A DNA stretch of 64,000 bases. It comes from Gorsachius magnificus. Taxonomy: Eukaryota; Chordata; Aves; Pelecaniformes; Ardeidae. A model generated the notes under the pieces. It saw nothing but the letters and a program-made list of their open reading frames with translations. It was not told where the DNA came from and did no database searches. The stretch is taken from NCBI GenBank assembly GCA_034008185.1, contig CM067081.1, positions 67,818,054-67,882,053 on the forward strand, read 5' to 3'. A program made the position numbers and the translations under genes. Of the stretch, positions 39,683 through 52,836 are shown in pieces (the first letter of the stretch is position 1; every line of letters begins with the position of its first letter).

Positions 39683-42673
39683 ATGGCCCGTCTCCAGTGC
39701 CGGGCCAGACCAACCGTCGAGGAGCAGCCGTTGGCCCCGGCCGCGGGGCCTGCGCGCCATGGCGAGAGGGAGGGAGGATGTTCGAGCCCTCTTTCCCACA
39801 GAGCCATGAAGAAAGGGCACTGGCGGTGCCCCCAGGTTGAAACCCGTTCATTAGAGGGGAAAAGAAGGCCCCTATTAAATACGCAAACCCGTCTGGGTGT
39901 TGGGAGCGGGCCAGTCTGTCTCCTGGCTCTGTTTGATCAGTGGCAAAGCTCGCTCTACCTGATGGCACAGGAGGAGCAGGGAATTCAGATTTCAAGACTT
40001 GCATGATTACACGTTAAACAGCAAGAAACAGGACCTGTGTCGGTATTCGGTGCCAAACTTCACGTCTTGTAAAGTCAGTAATTGAAATACTTCCATAAAG
40101 GTCTGGCAAAAGCAGAGCACGAAGTTCAATAGAGGCCTACAGATTACATTATTTCAAAAAGTAAAAAAATCAAATTACCTTTTGTGCAGACAATCACAAC
40201 CCCGCTGAGGAGGCTTAGGGCATACATGCCAAACAGCCCGGACACATCACACAGTCCAGCGTATCTGAGAAGCACAACAAAATGCCCTTTCTCAAGCCTG
40301 CAGCAAAAAGAAAGGGGGGCAGGGGGGGAACCCACCATCAAATGCTTTCCTGCTCTAACTATGAATTTCAGAAGAAAGGCAAACAGACTACGGACAATCT
40401 ACACATAATATTAAGAAGCTAGTATTGAACGAGCCAAACTATTAAACAGCAAGAAATCAGAAGGCAAGTCTTCAGTCACATCAGCATGAAGTCTGTAGGC
40501 AAGAAGTTGTCCAGGCAAGCTAGAAGAATACAGTTGGGCAGCATCATTGCTTGAATCATGGCAGGTACAACACGTAATGAATTCCCTTTATTTAAAAAAA
40601 AAAAAATGAGATACTGAAACATATGAGAGCAAATGAAAACTTGGGATGAAAGTGCAATTGCAGTAGAAGTCAGCTTGTAGGAAAGCCTGGGGCATCTATG
40701 TTTTCCAAAACAGGTATTGGCCTAACTCTGAAGGAAACTGGTAAGCTCACAGCCCAAAAAGGTAGCAGTGAGTTATCTTAAAGAGCTGCCTGACTTACTG
40801 CGTTTCTCCTTGTCTGCATGGCCACGTGACATATGTAATTTGATAAAAATACTTCCATAGCACGGGACTCTGAAGGGATTTTGTAAAGCACAGGCTTCCA
40901 TGTATCAACATCCATGCCATAATTCCCTCTTCCTCACCGCAATATCCCCGTTCCACCTACCATGTGTTGTCTCTTCTCCATAACGCTCCCACCTCAGCAC
41001 AATACTTCAGCTCTTCTGCCCACTGGTACCTTCTGTTCCCCATGATACCTTCACCCTGCCTGCCCTAACAACCTTTAGCGTTTTCTTCACCATAGCCCCC
41101 CACTTCACCTGTCACAATACTTCTGACTCCCTGATTTTTGTCTCACCTTCCAGCTGGACAAGAGGCAACACAAGGAACAGCCTGAACAGAAGCTACAAGA
41201 ATGCTAATCAAATAGCTCACATTTTAAGCAGGACGTTGACTCAGACCGGCCAACTTCTTGCCTCTTAGATGGTGATGTGACAAACATACAGTTTTGGAGT
41301 AAAGATGTTGTACAGGTCTGTTTTAACACTCTGTACATGCTCACAGATAAAAAGGAATATACAACAGCTGTTGCTTTTGCTCCTTTGCCACACCTTGAAC
41401 ATATTTGCACAAAATAAATACAGCCCCACTGAGTCATCTTGCTGAAGAAGAATGGCAAACAACTGTTATACACAATGCTGTACACAGGCAGAAATGAGGA
41501 CTATCAGCTATAAGCAGGTGGACAAAGTTTAGCTATAAGCAAAGGAAAACGGATCCTCTTGTCAGGATCCCTATAAGATGACCCCAAACGAGCTGACAAA
41601 CTGAGCTTATAGATCTCTTTAAAAACATGTTATCTTTGTACTTGCGGTGATTCACTAACCAAAGAAACTTCTACACACCGATACTGGGAGCTGATAAGTC
41701 TTCCCCAACAGCATCAGGGAAAAACCTGCTTCCATGCTCTAAGTATTATAGACATCGCAGATAAAATATTTTACTTCCCTCTGTTTTCTGTGTTTGCCTT
41801 TGGTACATAAAGACAGCTGACCTCATTTCCCTGTCTGAAGCTTTTCTCATCTGCAGAAAGTTGACCCCAAAATAGTCATTAAAAAAAAAATCAATTTATC
41901 AATTCTCTTCCCAGCGTTTGCTGCTGTAAGAGTTAGTTTGCATGCTGGGCAGCTTTAGGAGTCTGTGCTTACCCATGGCTATACTTCCAGGTTGCTTCTC
42001 GGGATGGCCTGGCTTTACCAAGAGCACGGATACATCCAGGAAGGCTGTGGCAAAATTCAACCATAAACCCAACCTTTCCTTTAAAACGTAGCCAAGTACC
42101 ACCAACTTCTGCACTTAAGCGTAAAAGAAACTACTAAGATGCCTCCAGAATCAGTTAGCAACAATCAGGACAGACCAACATTAAAAACAAAACACCAAAA
42201 CAGAAAGAAAAAAACAAAGCAAGCAACTAGTAATTCAAAAAACCTTACTAGCAATGAAAACAGAAAAAAAGAAAAAAGCTGGCACTTTCTTACACTCTTT
42301 GCCATGGAATAAATCAAGCTTCCTCACCTGGGAGTCTACAAATTGTTACCTATGGCTGGCAGTGCTGTCCAGCTACTCTTCTGGTTTCCCATCTGCCCTT
42401 TTCTGCTGAAGCTCTTTGACAGTGCTTTCATGTATCACTGCGCTAGTTTATTTTTTGTTGATATAACGCTAAAAGCTTTTTGCTTTCTCTGTAATAAACA
42501 TCTGCCCCCAAATCTATGTGCCGTACAAACAACGTAAATGAAAGCCATGTTTCAAAACTCACATGAATATGTATTTTTAAAGATGTTAAATGCATTATAA
42601 GAAACAGCCAAAGAATGTGCATTGCTTTTTCAATATCTCCATTGTTGAAACGAAACCTCAGCAGCAGCGTATC

Positions 42674-42676
<3 letters not shown>

Positions 42677-42713
<37 letters not shown>
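42677..42713. repeat. (TG)n dinucleotide microsatellite
   Basis: An uninterrupted run of about 18 TG units. It is long enough to be polymorphic and to adopt Z-DNA under torsional stress. It lies about 3.5 kb upstream of the RASA3 start, in the intergenic region. Confidence 0.95.
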
Positions 42714-42716
<3 letters not shown>

Positions 42717-45359
42717 AGATAACATGTGCAGGCAACATGAGGTTTGCAGCTGCTAGCAGCCTGATCAGAAAATCTAGGCAAAGTGAAATGCTGCTTTTTA
42801 AGATGTGGATGAGTCTGTTAATGACAATATCTTTTCCAACTTTTCTTCATCCAAGCCATATGGGTTTATATTATCAGCTCTTCAGAGGATTCTTGGGTCT
42901 AAATTAGACTACAAAGAAGGTCATTTTCTGTGACTCATTTGTGCCAAGCAAGGAAATCATTTCCTCTCTTGATCTACATGATAGCTTTCTCTCGGGAGGA
43001 AACAGAATGTAAGAAGCTTTCTAATCTCCTTTTGCATTATGCAAGAAACTAACAAAATATGAACCTACTGTCCTCTGTGTACCACAAAGCTGCTACCTGT
43101 ATTTATGTGAAGGAACAAGATAGTTAAGACAAATCTAAGGAAATACCACTGTAACATAAAGTAAGACTATGATCTGAGCAAGGTATTGTGATTGAATTTT
43201 AGGAAGACATAGATAGTTTCAAATAAAAATATCTATACAAGGCCTAAAGGCAGCTACTCTTCACATAGAGATGCTCCATGGTATGACAGCTCTGACTAGG
43301 GTGACCCAATAAACATTTGCCCCTGGCAAAGTCAGTGGGGGAGCAAAGATGTCTTTGGTTCTGCCTCTGAATCTTACTCCTTGACTAAATGGTAAATTTA
43401 GCCCTTGCAGTGATACCTTTCACACTAAAATAGTAAAAGTAGACTTTTTTTTTTCTTGCTCCTACAGCCCTAGAACCAACCAGATGGTCAGGAAAGGTCT
43501 GGAGTCCTTCCCCCAGTCTCCAAGCATAGTGAAGTATGGCAGAAATATAATGAACCTGTGTAAGTAGGAAATTAAGAATGAGTCTGTGATTACCTGTGTC
43601 TCCAAAGGCTAAGAGTTTGCATGTGAGATAGCTACAGAGAAGTGAAGAAACAGTAATGAAATCGCTTGTATGAGTAGTCTGGCAGAGAAACACTTTGGCC
43701 ATTACACTAAACGAAAGGAGGAAAGGAAGAGAATGATGACAAGAAGGTGGTTTTAACTAGGAAAATGTCAGCAACTGTGACAAGAAGCACAGATTTCACA
43801 AAAATACAGAAGTAACAAGTTTAATTGAAGGAGAAGCATGAGAAAGAGTGAACACTACTGTTACTGAATGCGGGGGTGGAGGGGAGGGATGTACTAGTAT
43901 ATACATGCATGGTGCACTCATGCTCGGGATAAAAATAGATTTGTGCATCAGAAGCAGGAAAACTGGGGATTGCACTGCAGTTACTACACTTAAAGAAAGC
44001 AAAGATCTCTGCTGTGACCGCCAAGTACAGGAAGAAAAGCATGTCTACCTGTTGATCTTACTACTTGCCTTTTCAAAAAATCTCACATTTTTTGCTGGTT
44101 GTTGCTGGAACACTAGGCCAGGAAGAGGCCAGAAGGGGGAAAAGAAAAATGGCTTTAATTACAGGAAAAAGGGGCCAGTGAGAACTGGTTGTTACAATAG
44201 CTGAGACAATACAATTAATTTTCATGTTGTATGTTTTTTTAATCTTTTTTTCTTAAAACAAAACACTTTGCTCCTTGAATTCTTATTCATCAGTTCTAAA
44301 AATCTGTCAGTCTAGTGTCCTCCTTAAAAATGTAACTATGTTAAAATCCAAGTAGTTTCAGAAGCAAGCACAGAATGTTCAGGATTCCAATGAAGTTTAC
44401 CAACATGAAACACCTCCTGGTTAAACTTGTAGAAGCATTGTGTTCTGGGTCGTATCTGCTTTACTTGAGCCTATAAAGTTTGCTTTCCTATTAAGGAACA
44501 AATCCCTTTATCCTTCCATAAAAGATTATAATGTAATGAGACTCCGTTAAGATCTTACAGAAAAAAAGCCCACAGTGATTATGTACAAGAATGAAATGTG
44601 GTGAATTTTACTGCAGTTTAATAAGTATGCATCCATTCTCATCTCTCCCACATTCGCCTTCTGTGGAACTGCTGTAGCTAAGTGAAAACAGCAAATGATC
44701 TTGAGAAAGAAAAATTGAGCAGCAATGGGACTTTCTACTTTTTTAAAAATAGTGGGTGCTGCTGCTTACAGTAAATACGTGGTTATGCAAGCAGGCATAT
44801 AAACACCCGTATTTCACAAGCCATTGCATATTGGCAGCCGTAATCATCACTTTCATATCTTCTTTGCTTTTATGTCATCAGCTCATCTGCTGCCTTCTCT
44901 GTTCTTTAGGAGAATTAATTTCTCAGCACAGGACTCCATCCTTACTCTCCAACTCCAAGGCAAAGCTTCAACCCCCCTCAGTTTAGCAGCACCAATAGTA
45001 TCTCTTCTGAGGGGACTGCAAGGAGAGGTCTTACCCCATCTTCTCCCTCATATCCACCTCAGGGGGATTGTACAGTCCCCAGAGGGAAGCCACTGGGATT
45101 ATACTACCAACATCTACACAAAACCACCCATAAAACAAACACTCTCTGCCTCCCAGATATGTCCCAGTTTTGTGGCATAAGCAAGATATATATATGACAG
45201 ATGCTATAAAGTTTACATTGACTTTGGGAAGCTTTGCATAATTCATCCACAACCAGTGCCGTGCGTGACACAGCTATCCCACATGCAGCTTGAATATCCC
45301 CACACGAACTTTGAATAGACTTTTCCATGTAGTCATGCTTTTACTATGGGTCAGATCCC

Positions 45360-45540
45360 GTGGTCTTCCATTTGCTCAAAAATCCCATTGAAGCCAATGC
45401 TGGCAGGTCAGCTTGAAAATGCCACCCTCTCCCTGCGTGTTGAATAGCTCCCATTGAACCCACTGGGATTACTCATGTGTGTGAGTAACTACTAACAAGA
45501 GCAAAAGGAGCAAAATCCGGTCCTCATTAGGGACTGCTAA
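45360..45540. repeat. Ancient degraded amniote interspersed repeat, copy A
   Basis: The segment contains cattgaagccaatg, then cccattgaacccactggga, then ttactcatgtgtgtgagtaa, and ends in aaaatccggtcctcat. These blocks match, from memory, an old dispersed repeat seen in birds, turtles and crocodilians with phrases like cattgaagtcaatggga, tactcacgtgagtaa and caggatcgggcc. I am not certain of its database name. The copy is diverged and shows no coding potential. Confidence 0.5.
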
Positions 45541-47598
45541 TCTGAAAAAACCCATCCCTCAGCCAGTAGTACTGCTCAGGCAGAGCAGCTCTGCCAGCGA
45601 GGTGCTACCTAGGAACAGTGATGTGGTGCAATTTGGCACCATTTTTTTAGCATGTAATTCTTTGAAGCATCGGCTAATTGCCCAGGCATGACTGCATGGA
45701 GGAGCTCTCTCCCATCACAGGACATGAGCAAAGATAATCTTATACCATGAAACACAATTAGCCAGATGGTTATTTGGAGGTTTGGGGAATTTCTCTGATC
45801 TGGGAGATAAAAAAATCAAAGCTGAATTAAAAAAAAAATCATACCACGCTTGATTCCCAAGTATTTAATTACATATTATCATGGGTAACTACTAATCGGC
45901 TCCAATTATGCAATCTTATTTTATTGCTGTTGGAAACACATGTATAGCCACTATAGAATGTATGTATTTAAGTCAACATCTGAATAAACAGTCTGGAAAA
46001 CACATCATTTGTACCCAGATTTGGTTACTAGCGTGATTATCATCTGCCACCTGCTGGAAAAAGCTGTGATATCTCAACTAAGTTCCACAGCTGGAAGGTC
46101 TGGTCACCCATCGAACAAGCAGAAATGTCAAAGAGCAAAATACACTCCTTATACCCAGGAGCTTATTCCTCTTGCACCCACTGGGAAAGTATAATTTTCA
46201 CATGGGGGTATTTACGTGCATTCACAGCGAAGCCATAACATGACATTTTTTAAACAAAGAGAAATTTAATTTGCTATTGAGAATAATGTTATCTGCCTGT
46301 GTCTGACCAGAAGGCAAAATATATAATCCGAAACTCATGCACCCAGCTAATCCCATCTCAAGCTGGCACAGCGCTCTTGCCGCTCTGCTGGAAAGGGCAC
46401 AACTGCAGGTCCCCCCGCGCCATACTCACGAAGGATTTCTTCCTCTACCCAATATAGTCCAGCATTGGTTTTGAGCCTCATTTGAAGAGATTGACCATTC
46501 TGGCTTTATGGTGGCTCATAAACACCTTAAGGAGAACAAACCTGTCTGTCCAAGACATCTGCTCTCACTCAAAAAAAAAAACCAAAAAAGGCAGCAAGAG
46601 GGTTTGGATGAGGTACTCCTCCAAGCGCCAGAACCTTGTAACTTGCTGCCTCTATGCCAGCAAACCAGAGGCAGCACTCCAAGTAAGCCAGAGGGTAAAC
46701 CCGAAGGCAGCACTGCAAGACTCGCTTTCCTCTCTCACTGTGTGGAACAGGCTGAAGAGCAGCAGGACGCACGGGTAAGACTGGCAGTTCTCATCAGTGC
46801 GCTGGCGTATGGCATCGGACTGGCCGATGACGAGACTAATTGTATTGGTGTAATTTTGCAGTTGGCAGGTCTCCCCAGGTCAGTGGGGAGAGAGAGACAG
46901 GTGCAACTAGATTAGTGTTTCAGATTTTTTCTTTTTTTCCCCAGAATCATACCCAGGCCCTTAAGCAGCCGACTTCTATGTGCCCAACAGGCTTAGAAGA
47001 AGAGCCCAGGGTTCAAGTTTAGATAGCGCTTGCATTCAGGGAAACACAGTGCCTTTCTCTGCGTACCTTTCAATTATTTCAGAGGTCAGAGAAGGAGAAT
47101 GAAAAATGAAGATGGGGATACGAGTGATTTTTGAAGGTTATCCAGGTCTGTGGGATGGAGAGAAGAAGAAAATACACATCTGAGGGCCTAATACAATTAT
47201 AAGTAACCCCACTAGCTCATTTTAGCCATTATAAAGCAATCAGATGTTTACAGCAGTAAGAAGTAATGTAAGCCCTGAAAGCAATATAACAAATCTAAGC
47301 CACCAAGCAAGACATCAGCAAGAATTAGCATTGGCATCTACTGTCTCGTGCCTCCCAGGGCATGGAAGGGCCCAGCCTGTCCAAGGTGCACACGGTGGGG
47401 CAGAGCTGCCTGCGTCCTGCTGCCAAGTACAGTATTCACACGGGGAGCACTGACCAAAGCCCACTCCCCAAACATGTGTGCACCCCCACGCACCCACCTA
47501 CAAACACACAAAACAATGTTTCTGTTGGTGTTTGCTTCCAGCCAAAAGACTTTGCTGCTTTCACAGCACTTTTTCTGTTCTTAGGAGGTCGCTATGTT

Positions 47599-48139
47599 TC
47601 TACTCTGCTCTGGTGAGACCTCACCTGGAGCCCTGCGTCCAGCTCTGGAGCCCTCAGCACAAGAAGGACATGGAACTCGAGCGGGTCCAGAAGAGGGCTA
47701 CCAAAATGATCCGAGGGCTGGAGCACCTGTCCTATGAGGACAGGCTGAGGGAGTTGGGCTTGTTCAGCCTGGAGAAGAGAAGGCTGCGGGGAGACCTGAT
47801 TGCAACCTTTCAGTACTTAAAGGGGGCCTGTAGAAAAGATGGGGACAATTTTTTAGCAGGGCTGGTTGTGACAGGACAAGGGGTAGTGGTTTTAAACTAA
47901 AACAAGGTAGATTTAGACTAGACATAAGGAAGAAATTATTTACAATGAGGGTGGTGAAACACTGGCACGGGTTGCCCAGAGAGGTGGTGGAGGCCCCATC
48001 CCTGGACACATTCAAGGCCAGGTTGGATGGGGCTCTGAGCAACCTGATCCAGTTAGCGGTGTCCCTGCTCACTGCAGGGGGGTTGGGCTAGATGGCCTCT
48101 AAAGGTCCCTTCCGACCCAAAGCATTCTGTGATTCTATG
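47599..48139 (+). mobile_element. CR1 LINE, 5'-truncated copy 1
   Basis: The sequence encodes the C-terminal end of the CR1 ORF2 protein (for example [20 protein letters not shown] and [19 protein letters not shown]), followed by the CR1 3' UTR with the phrase tagatggcctctaaaggtcc, and ends with the octamer-like tail cattctgtgattctatgg. It starts abruptly at about 47599, so it is a typical severely 5'-truncated, dead insertion of about 540 bp. It is closely similar to the 3' part of the copy at 53.8-54.6 kb, indicating the same subfamily. No target-site duplication is evident, as is usual for CR1. Confidence 0.93.
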
Positions 48140-51100
48140 GTTTCAAGCCCCTCCAAGCTTTTTCCTCTGGGCCACTCTTAGGAGGCTACCACCTCTCTTC
48201 CAGCAACGTGGGCCTTCCCTGCACTGGCAAGTTGCCCTCATTGCAGCTGCAAATTTAGCTATGCCTTGTGCTGACAAGTGGGCTGAGGTTTGCTCCTGTA
48301 AAGCCTGACAAGAGGTTCATGCAAAGAAGAGACGCACAAATTAAAAAACTGCCAGACAAAGCATCAGCAACACTTCCAGCCTGCCCACACCAGAAATCTT
48401 CTCATTGCTAGAGTGACATTGACATTTTGTGTCCAGTAAAAGGTTAAGTTTCCTGTGCAGATGGGGCACATGGCGGAGTGTCCACACGCTGGCCTTGGAG
48501 CAGGTGGGCCTGCAGTGCCAATGCACCCGTCCCTCTGTCCCAGGACATGCTGGCCTCTGGCTACAGACCAGCTTTTCGGCAGCAGCAGCCTGCTCCCAGC
48601 TACCTTCTCCAGGGGGCCTTCTGGGGTTACCCAGAAAGCGCTCCCCTCCTCAGACAAAGGCAAGGGACAGGGCCCTGGCCTCATCTCTGTGTGTGTACTC
48701 CATAGCACCCACACCACATAAGACCAGCCTTCCTCAGAGAGCTAAGGACGACTGCACAAGCAAACTGACCTCGGTGCAAAAGCTCAGTCAATCAATCATC
48801 CAACAGTCCTCTCCTCTCCCTCTGTGCCCTCCTCCCACGTGAAAACCACCGAGGAACATTAGTTATCAGCACTGGTCTACTTGGCATTTTTGCTGTAGAT
48901 CAAGGAAATCCTGGATCTTACCAAACATTGTCCGAAAGATTTAAAATTGTGTGTGTAGATGTAAACATAGGTATATATAAATAAAACTCCATATATTTAT
49001 GGCAGTGTTTTTTCCTTCCTCTTCCTCTTTTCCCACCCCCTTTCCCTTCTCTCAATTTCTCAGACAATAAGTGGGAAACAACCTTTTTTTTCTCCCAGCC
49101 AAAAATTAATTCCCGCTCAGAGCTTCCAGAAAGGGTCAAGTCTAAAGGAAGCATCTGGTAAATCTGTTTTTGTATCGCAGTGGGAGCCATAGCCCTCACA
49201 TCCCCTTCCCTTTGCACCGCTCAGCGCAGCAAGTGCTCGTGCCACGCTGCGAAGGGTTTGCTCCGCTGCACACGTATGCACGAAGACACGCTCTGCGTGA
49301 CTGCAGGCAGCCCTTAGATGGAAGCGGTTAGGTATGCTGCATGCACAGACAGAGCGGGTCGCGCTCACCCCAGCAGGTTTTCCAGTTGCTTTTTTTATCC
49401 CCCTGACTACAGATGGACTCTTCAGCTACTCAGGCGGGTGGTTTGCTTGTGAGCTACATGATAAGGGTGTGTGCTTGCAGGGTCAAAGTCATGGCATTGG
49501 ATCCTATCGTGTAACATACTGAACCGACCACAAAAAAAAAAAATTGGCTTCTCTCAGCATCTCCAAATGCCCATCCAGGGACAGGCAGTGAATGAAAGAA
49601 GACTGGGCCTGATCCTCAAGCATACCCACAAATTACTCCAATCCTGGAGTTCGGTCTGTGCACATGCCCGAAGTCGGTCAAACACTTCATAGAACAAGAT
49701 GCGGAATTTTCATGACTTTAAAATAACCAGGAAAGCTGTCAGCAAAAAATTAAGGACTTGTTTTCCTCTTCATGCACCCAGAAAACCTTTAAAGCTTTAG
49801 AAAATGTACACTCTGCCTCTTACTATACACTTTCTTACTATATATACAAAGTTCAGAGCAAAAGCAAATAACAGAAAGGCACTTCTGGCCACAGCGAGCA
49901 ACAGTACCTACAAAAACATGATCTATATTGCCTGTGAAGCAGGAGAAGCAGCATCTTTTTTAATTTACTCCCTAACTGGGCCATAAGCATAAGCAGCTGC
50001 TGAAGCTGGTGGCTCCTGAGCCAGCCTGAGCTCTTCTTCTGGCCAAGATGGTGGGAAAGGGCAGCAACTCACTAACCTTGCAACATAGTCAAGGAGGAAG
50101 TAACTCCAGATTCAAATTCCTAACAGCAACACCAACTGCAGAGCTTGTGATCCTATATGCCATATGAACAGGTTTGCTCAAAAATCGGACCAAAAGAAAA
50201 AAAGACATTAAAAAACAAACCCAGAAACCTGTGAGCCATAAGATGCTGAAAACTCAGAGAAGCAGCTCAGCACACTCAAGATTGCCACATTAAAAAAGTA
50301 GACTGGCATTGACCACGTTGCTTTTATGCTGCAGAAAACACTCGCTCCTTTGTGTGAAAGCTGAATGTATACATGTCTTGACATATACTGGAAAATGCAT
50401 TTTTTGCAAAAATCTTCTTACGTTCATTATTTACTAATTTCTCATCTGCTCCTCTTCAGCAAGTAGCTTTTGCTATCAAGAAATTATATGCAAGTCCTTC
50501 TGCACACAACATGGAAATTCCCATGGCTGTCAGTTCATAAAATTGTATAACCTACAGAACAAATGTTCCATAAATATCTGTTTTACCTTGTAGAGGTAGC
50601 AGGTCTAGTCCTCTGGTTTGTTAAGGATACTTCACAAGTCTGCTTTGACTAAGCAGTGAAATGCTACTCTTAAGAATCCCCTGTTGTAGCTCTAAGTTTA
50701 GACTGTGAAATTAGAAAGAGGTAGGACCTGCTGTTCCTGTCTTCCAGCACCATCTTCTGACAGAAAAGACCTGCTGGACCTTGGGTAGTTCGACATTGAG
50801 ACAGTCAGTTTTGAAACTGTTGATCTTTGCTTTCCTTACCCCAGAACAAAACAAAACAAAACCCACCACCAAAACCCCACTCAAAACCAAGTTTAGAATG
50901 AATGCATATGCAGTCCACAGATTTTGAGGGTAGAGAGAGCACAGGCAACCACAGAAGAAGTTTAAAACCACTTCCCTTCTGCCACAAACTTTAACTGAGA
51001 AGCAGCTGCGAAATTATTCCAAGTGATTTCAATTTCTTGGTGGGCCATGATTCCATCAATGTAAAAGACTAAGTTTTCCTTAGATTTTAAGGGCTTCATC

Positions 51101-52690
51101 AAAATCAATGAAAAGATTCCCTTGCTAAGGTGACCTTCGGATCTGTCCATAGCAGATCATTATATGTTGCATTCAAAAGACCAAGGCCAAGACCCTGCCA
51201 AGCAAACGAGGGCCTGAGTATTTCTATTTGTTCAAGAGCAAAATACAATTGTATTGTGCACAGTTAGATTTCATATATATTTGAAGAAATGCATTTCAAC
51301 TCTGTACTCTGTATTATTTTTACTGACATTCTCCACATCTTCCTGTTACATTAACAGGAAAATAATAAGAACCCAAGCAGCTGGAAAAACTTACTCTTCA
51401 ATTCCTTCTATCACTTGTCTGAAAATAAGGGTGTTTGCTTTACAGCTCAAAATTAGTATGTATCAAGGTTTTAATTTTATGTCTGCTTCTGTTGTTTAAG
51501 CACCATTTCACACCAACTATAATAAAAATGACAACCCCCTATATCCAACCTTACTTCGCTATCAAAATGCAAAAGTTAACCAAGATACAGATTCAGGAGA
51601 GCACCAGCCCCAATTCTGTGTTGGGTAGTTGTGTGATAGATGTGTTGCTCTTCCCCTGCACCCACTTTGAGATGCTGTAAGAACAACCTGCACCAACAGC
51701 CTTGCGCTAAAATGGAACATCCCCTGGTTCACCCTTGTACAGACCCATTCTGGTTAGTGAATTTTGGTACTGTCAGCTATAGGTTCCCTCCTTACTTCCC
51801 AGTGCTTTTATATAAATCTGCATTATTCAACCTGTTTCAAAAGACCCATGACAGCTTCAAGTTACAATTCAAGTCTTCTCCTTAGGAACTATGGGGCCTT
51901 ATCAGGAAAATGCATGAGCCAAAAGCAAAGAAGTCCTTCGGAAGTCTGCTGGACCCAGATTCAGGGTGCTCCACACCACGAGGACAGAAACATCAAATGA
52001 ACTGTGTCAGCTCAAGCCCAGCTTTGGAGGAGGCCAAGCTGAGCTTGAATGACCAGAAGCACCTTTTCCATTTTTGGATGGGCCTGAGAAAACATCTTTG
52101 CCCATTCATCTCCTTGCCAAGCATAGCCTACGAAGAACAAAAGCCAAGATGCCTCTACATGGGAACCAGTGGTCAACTTGGTAAATAACTGGCTGTTGCA
52201 TGTCTGAGCTTTCCATAACTCATTAGCAAAGAGATGGCATGCAGATAAAGAAAGGTGAAAAGGCTATTAAAACCAGAACTATTTTGCTATGGAAACATTT
52301 TCTGGGGCTTTTGAAAAGTGCATACTTACCAATAAAAAAAGTCTTTTAAACAAATTATTGCAGTGCAAAAGATGACGCCTCCCACTGTGGGTTTGCTCGG
52401 AGCATTACTGAGGCATGCCATTCAATTCAAGGCTCAGCAAATATAGCCTATTGTACAGTCCTTTGCATATTTACGGTAGTGTGTGAAGCATTATTAATAG
52501 CTTACACCACTGTCTTCCCTTCACCAGCCGGAGGTAGGTCTGGCTAGAGAAATATAATTGGTAATCTATTTTATATATGAATAAAATACTCTTTGGAATG
52601 CTTTGCTATAACATTCAGTTCTTGTTTGCTATCCATTAAATGTGTTGTTTGAAATGCTACCACCAGCTATTCATTCTTTTTCTGAGCAGC
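48140..52690. other. Intergenic DNA upstream of CFAP97D2
   Basis: Non-coding sequence without recognisable exons. A small patch at about 49195-49375 has more CpG than its surroundings, and a degraded amniote repeat lies at about 49605-49690. The last 300 bp (52.38-52.66 kb) are AT-rich with octamer-like (tttgcat) and ATTA words, which could be regulatory. The frames of 100-140 codons around 48.4-48.8 kb show no family resemblance. Confidence 0.65.
49605..49690. repeat. Ancient amniote interspersed repeat, copy B
   Basis: The phrase gggcctgatcctcaagcat, followed by a degraded attactcc block, resembles the reverse complement of the tail seen in copy A (usual form gggcctgatcctgc... gtgagtaa). 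It is short and diverged, so the call is tentative. Confidence 0.35.
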
Positions 52691-52713
52691 AATGCCATGA
52701 CAACCCCCACGTG
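52691..52713 (+). promoter_or_regulatory. CFAP97D2: X-box-like (RFX) motif plus E-box upstream of CFAP97D2
   Basis: The sequence aatgccatgacaac (52691-52704) matches 11 of 14 positions of the symmetrical RFX X-box GTTGCCATGGCAAC. It lies 133 bp upstream of the CFAP97D2 ATG. Four bases later is a CACGTG E-box (52708-52713). RFX factors are established activators of ciliary genes and X-boxes normally lie within a few hundred bases of the start, so position and gene type fit. Binding is not shown by the sequence alone. Confidence 0.4.
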
Positions 52714-52836
52714 ACCGGCTACAAACATACCACAAGTCTCCAGGGGTTTGCTTTAGGAAAGGCTCAGACTGGTATTACTCATACTTTTTTTTTTTTTTAA
52801 AAAGCCCAGATTAAGAGATGCTTTATTTTGTGCAAG

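Larger units (their letters stand above)
38040..39780. promoter_or_regulatory. CpG island spanning RASA3 exon 1 and flanks
   Basis: CpG dinucleotides are dense from about 38.04 to 39.78 kb, in clear contrast to the AT-rich, CpG-poor DNA on both sides. The island covers the first 900 bp of intron 1, exon 1, the 5' UTR and about 500 bp of upstream sequence. It marks a broadly active RASA3 promoter and may also drive divergent transcription. Boundaries are by eye. Confidence 0.9.
39781..47598. other. Intergenic DNA between RASA3 promoter and first CR1
   Basis: This stretch is AT-rich and non-coding. Open frames are short and unlike any family I recognise. It contains a (TG)n microsatellite at 42677-42713, a small A run near 40590 and an old amniote repeat near 45.36-45.54 kb. 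The segment around 45.72-45.96 kb is AT-rich with homeobox- and GATA-like words and could be a conserved non-coding element, but that needs alignment. Confidence 0.7.

Noticed and set aside
38676..40004. 442-codon minus-strand open frame across the CpG island
   Set aside because: It contains the real RASA3 start but otherwise consists of Ala/Gly/Pro/Arg low complexity caused by high GC and few stop codons. Only the exon 1 codons are supported.
43848..44204. 118-codon plus-strand frame in the intergenic region
   Set aside because: No recognisable domain, no conserved composition and no promoter; consistent with a chance frame.
48429..48842. 137-codon and overlapping frames downstream of CR1 copy 1
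   Set aside because: Several frames are open at once over the same DNA and none resembles a protein family; likely chance in a moderately GC-rich patch.
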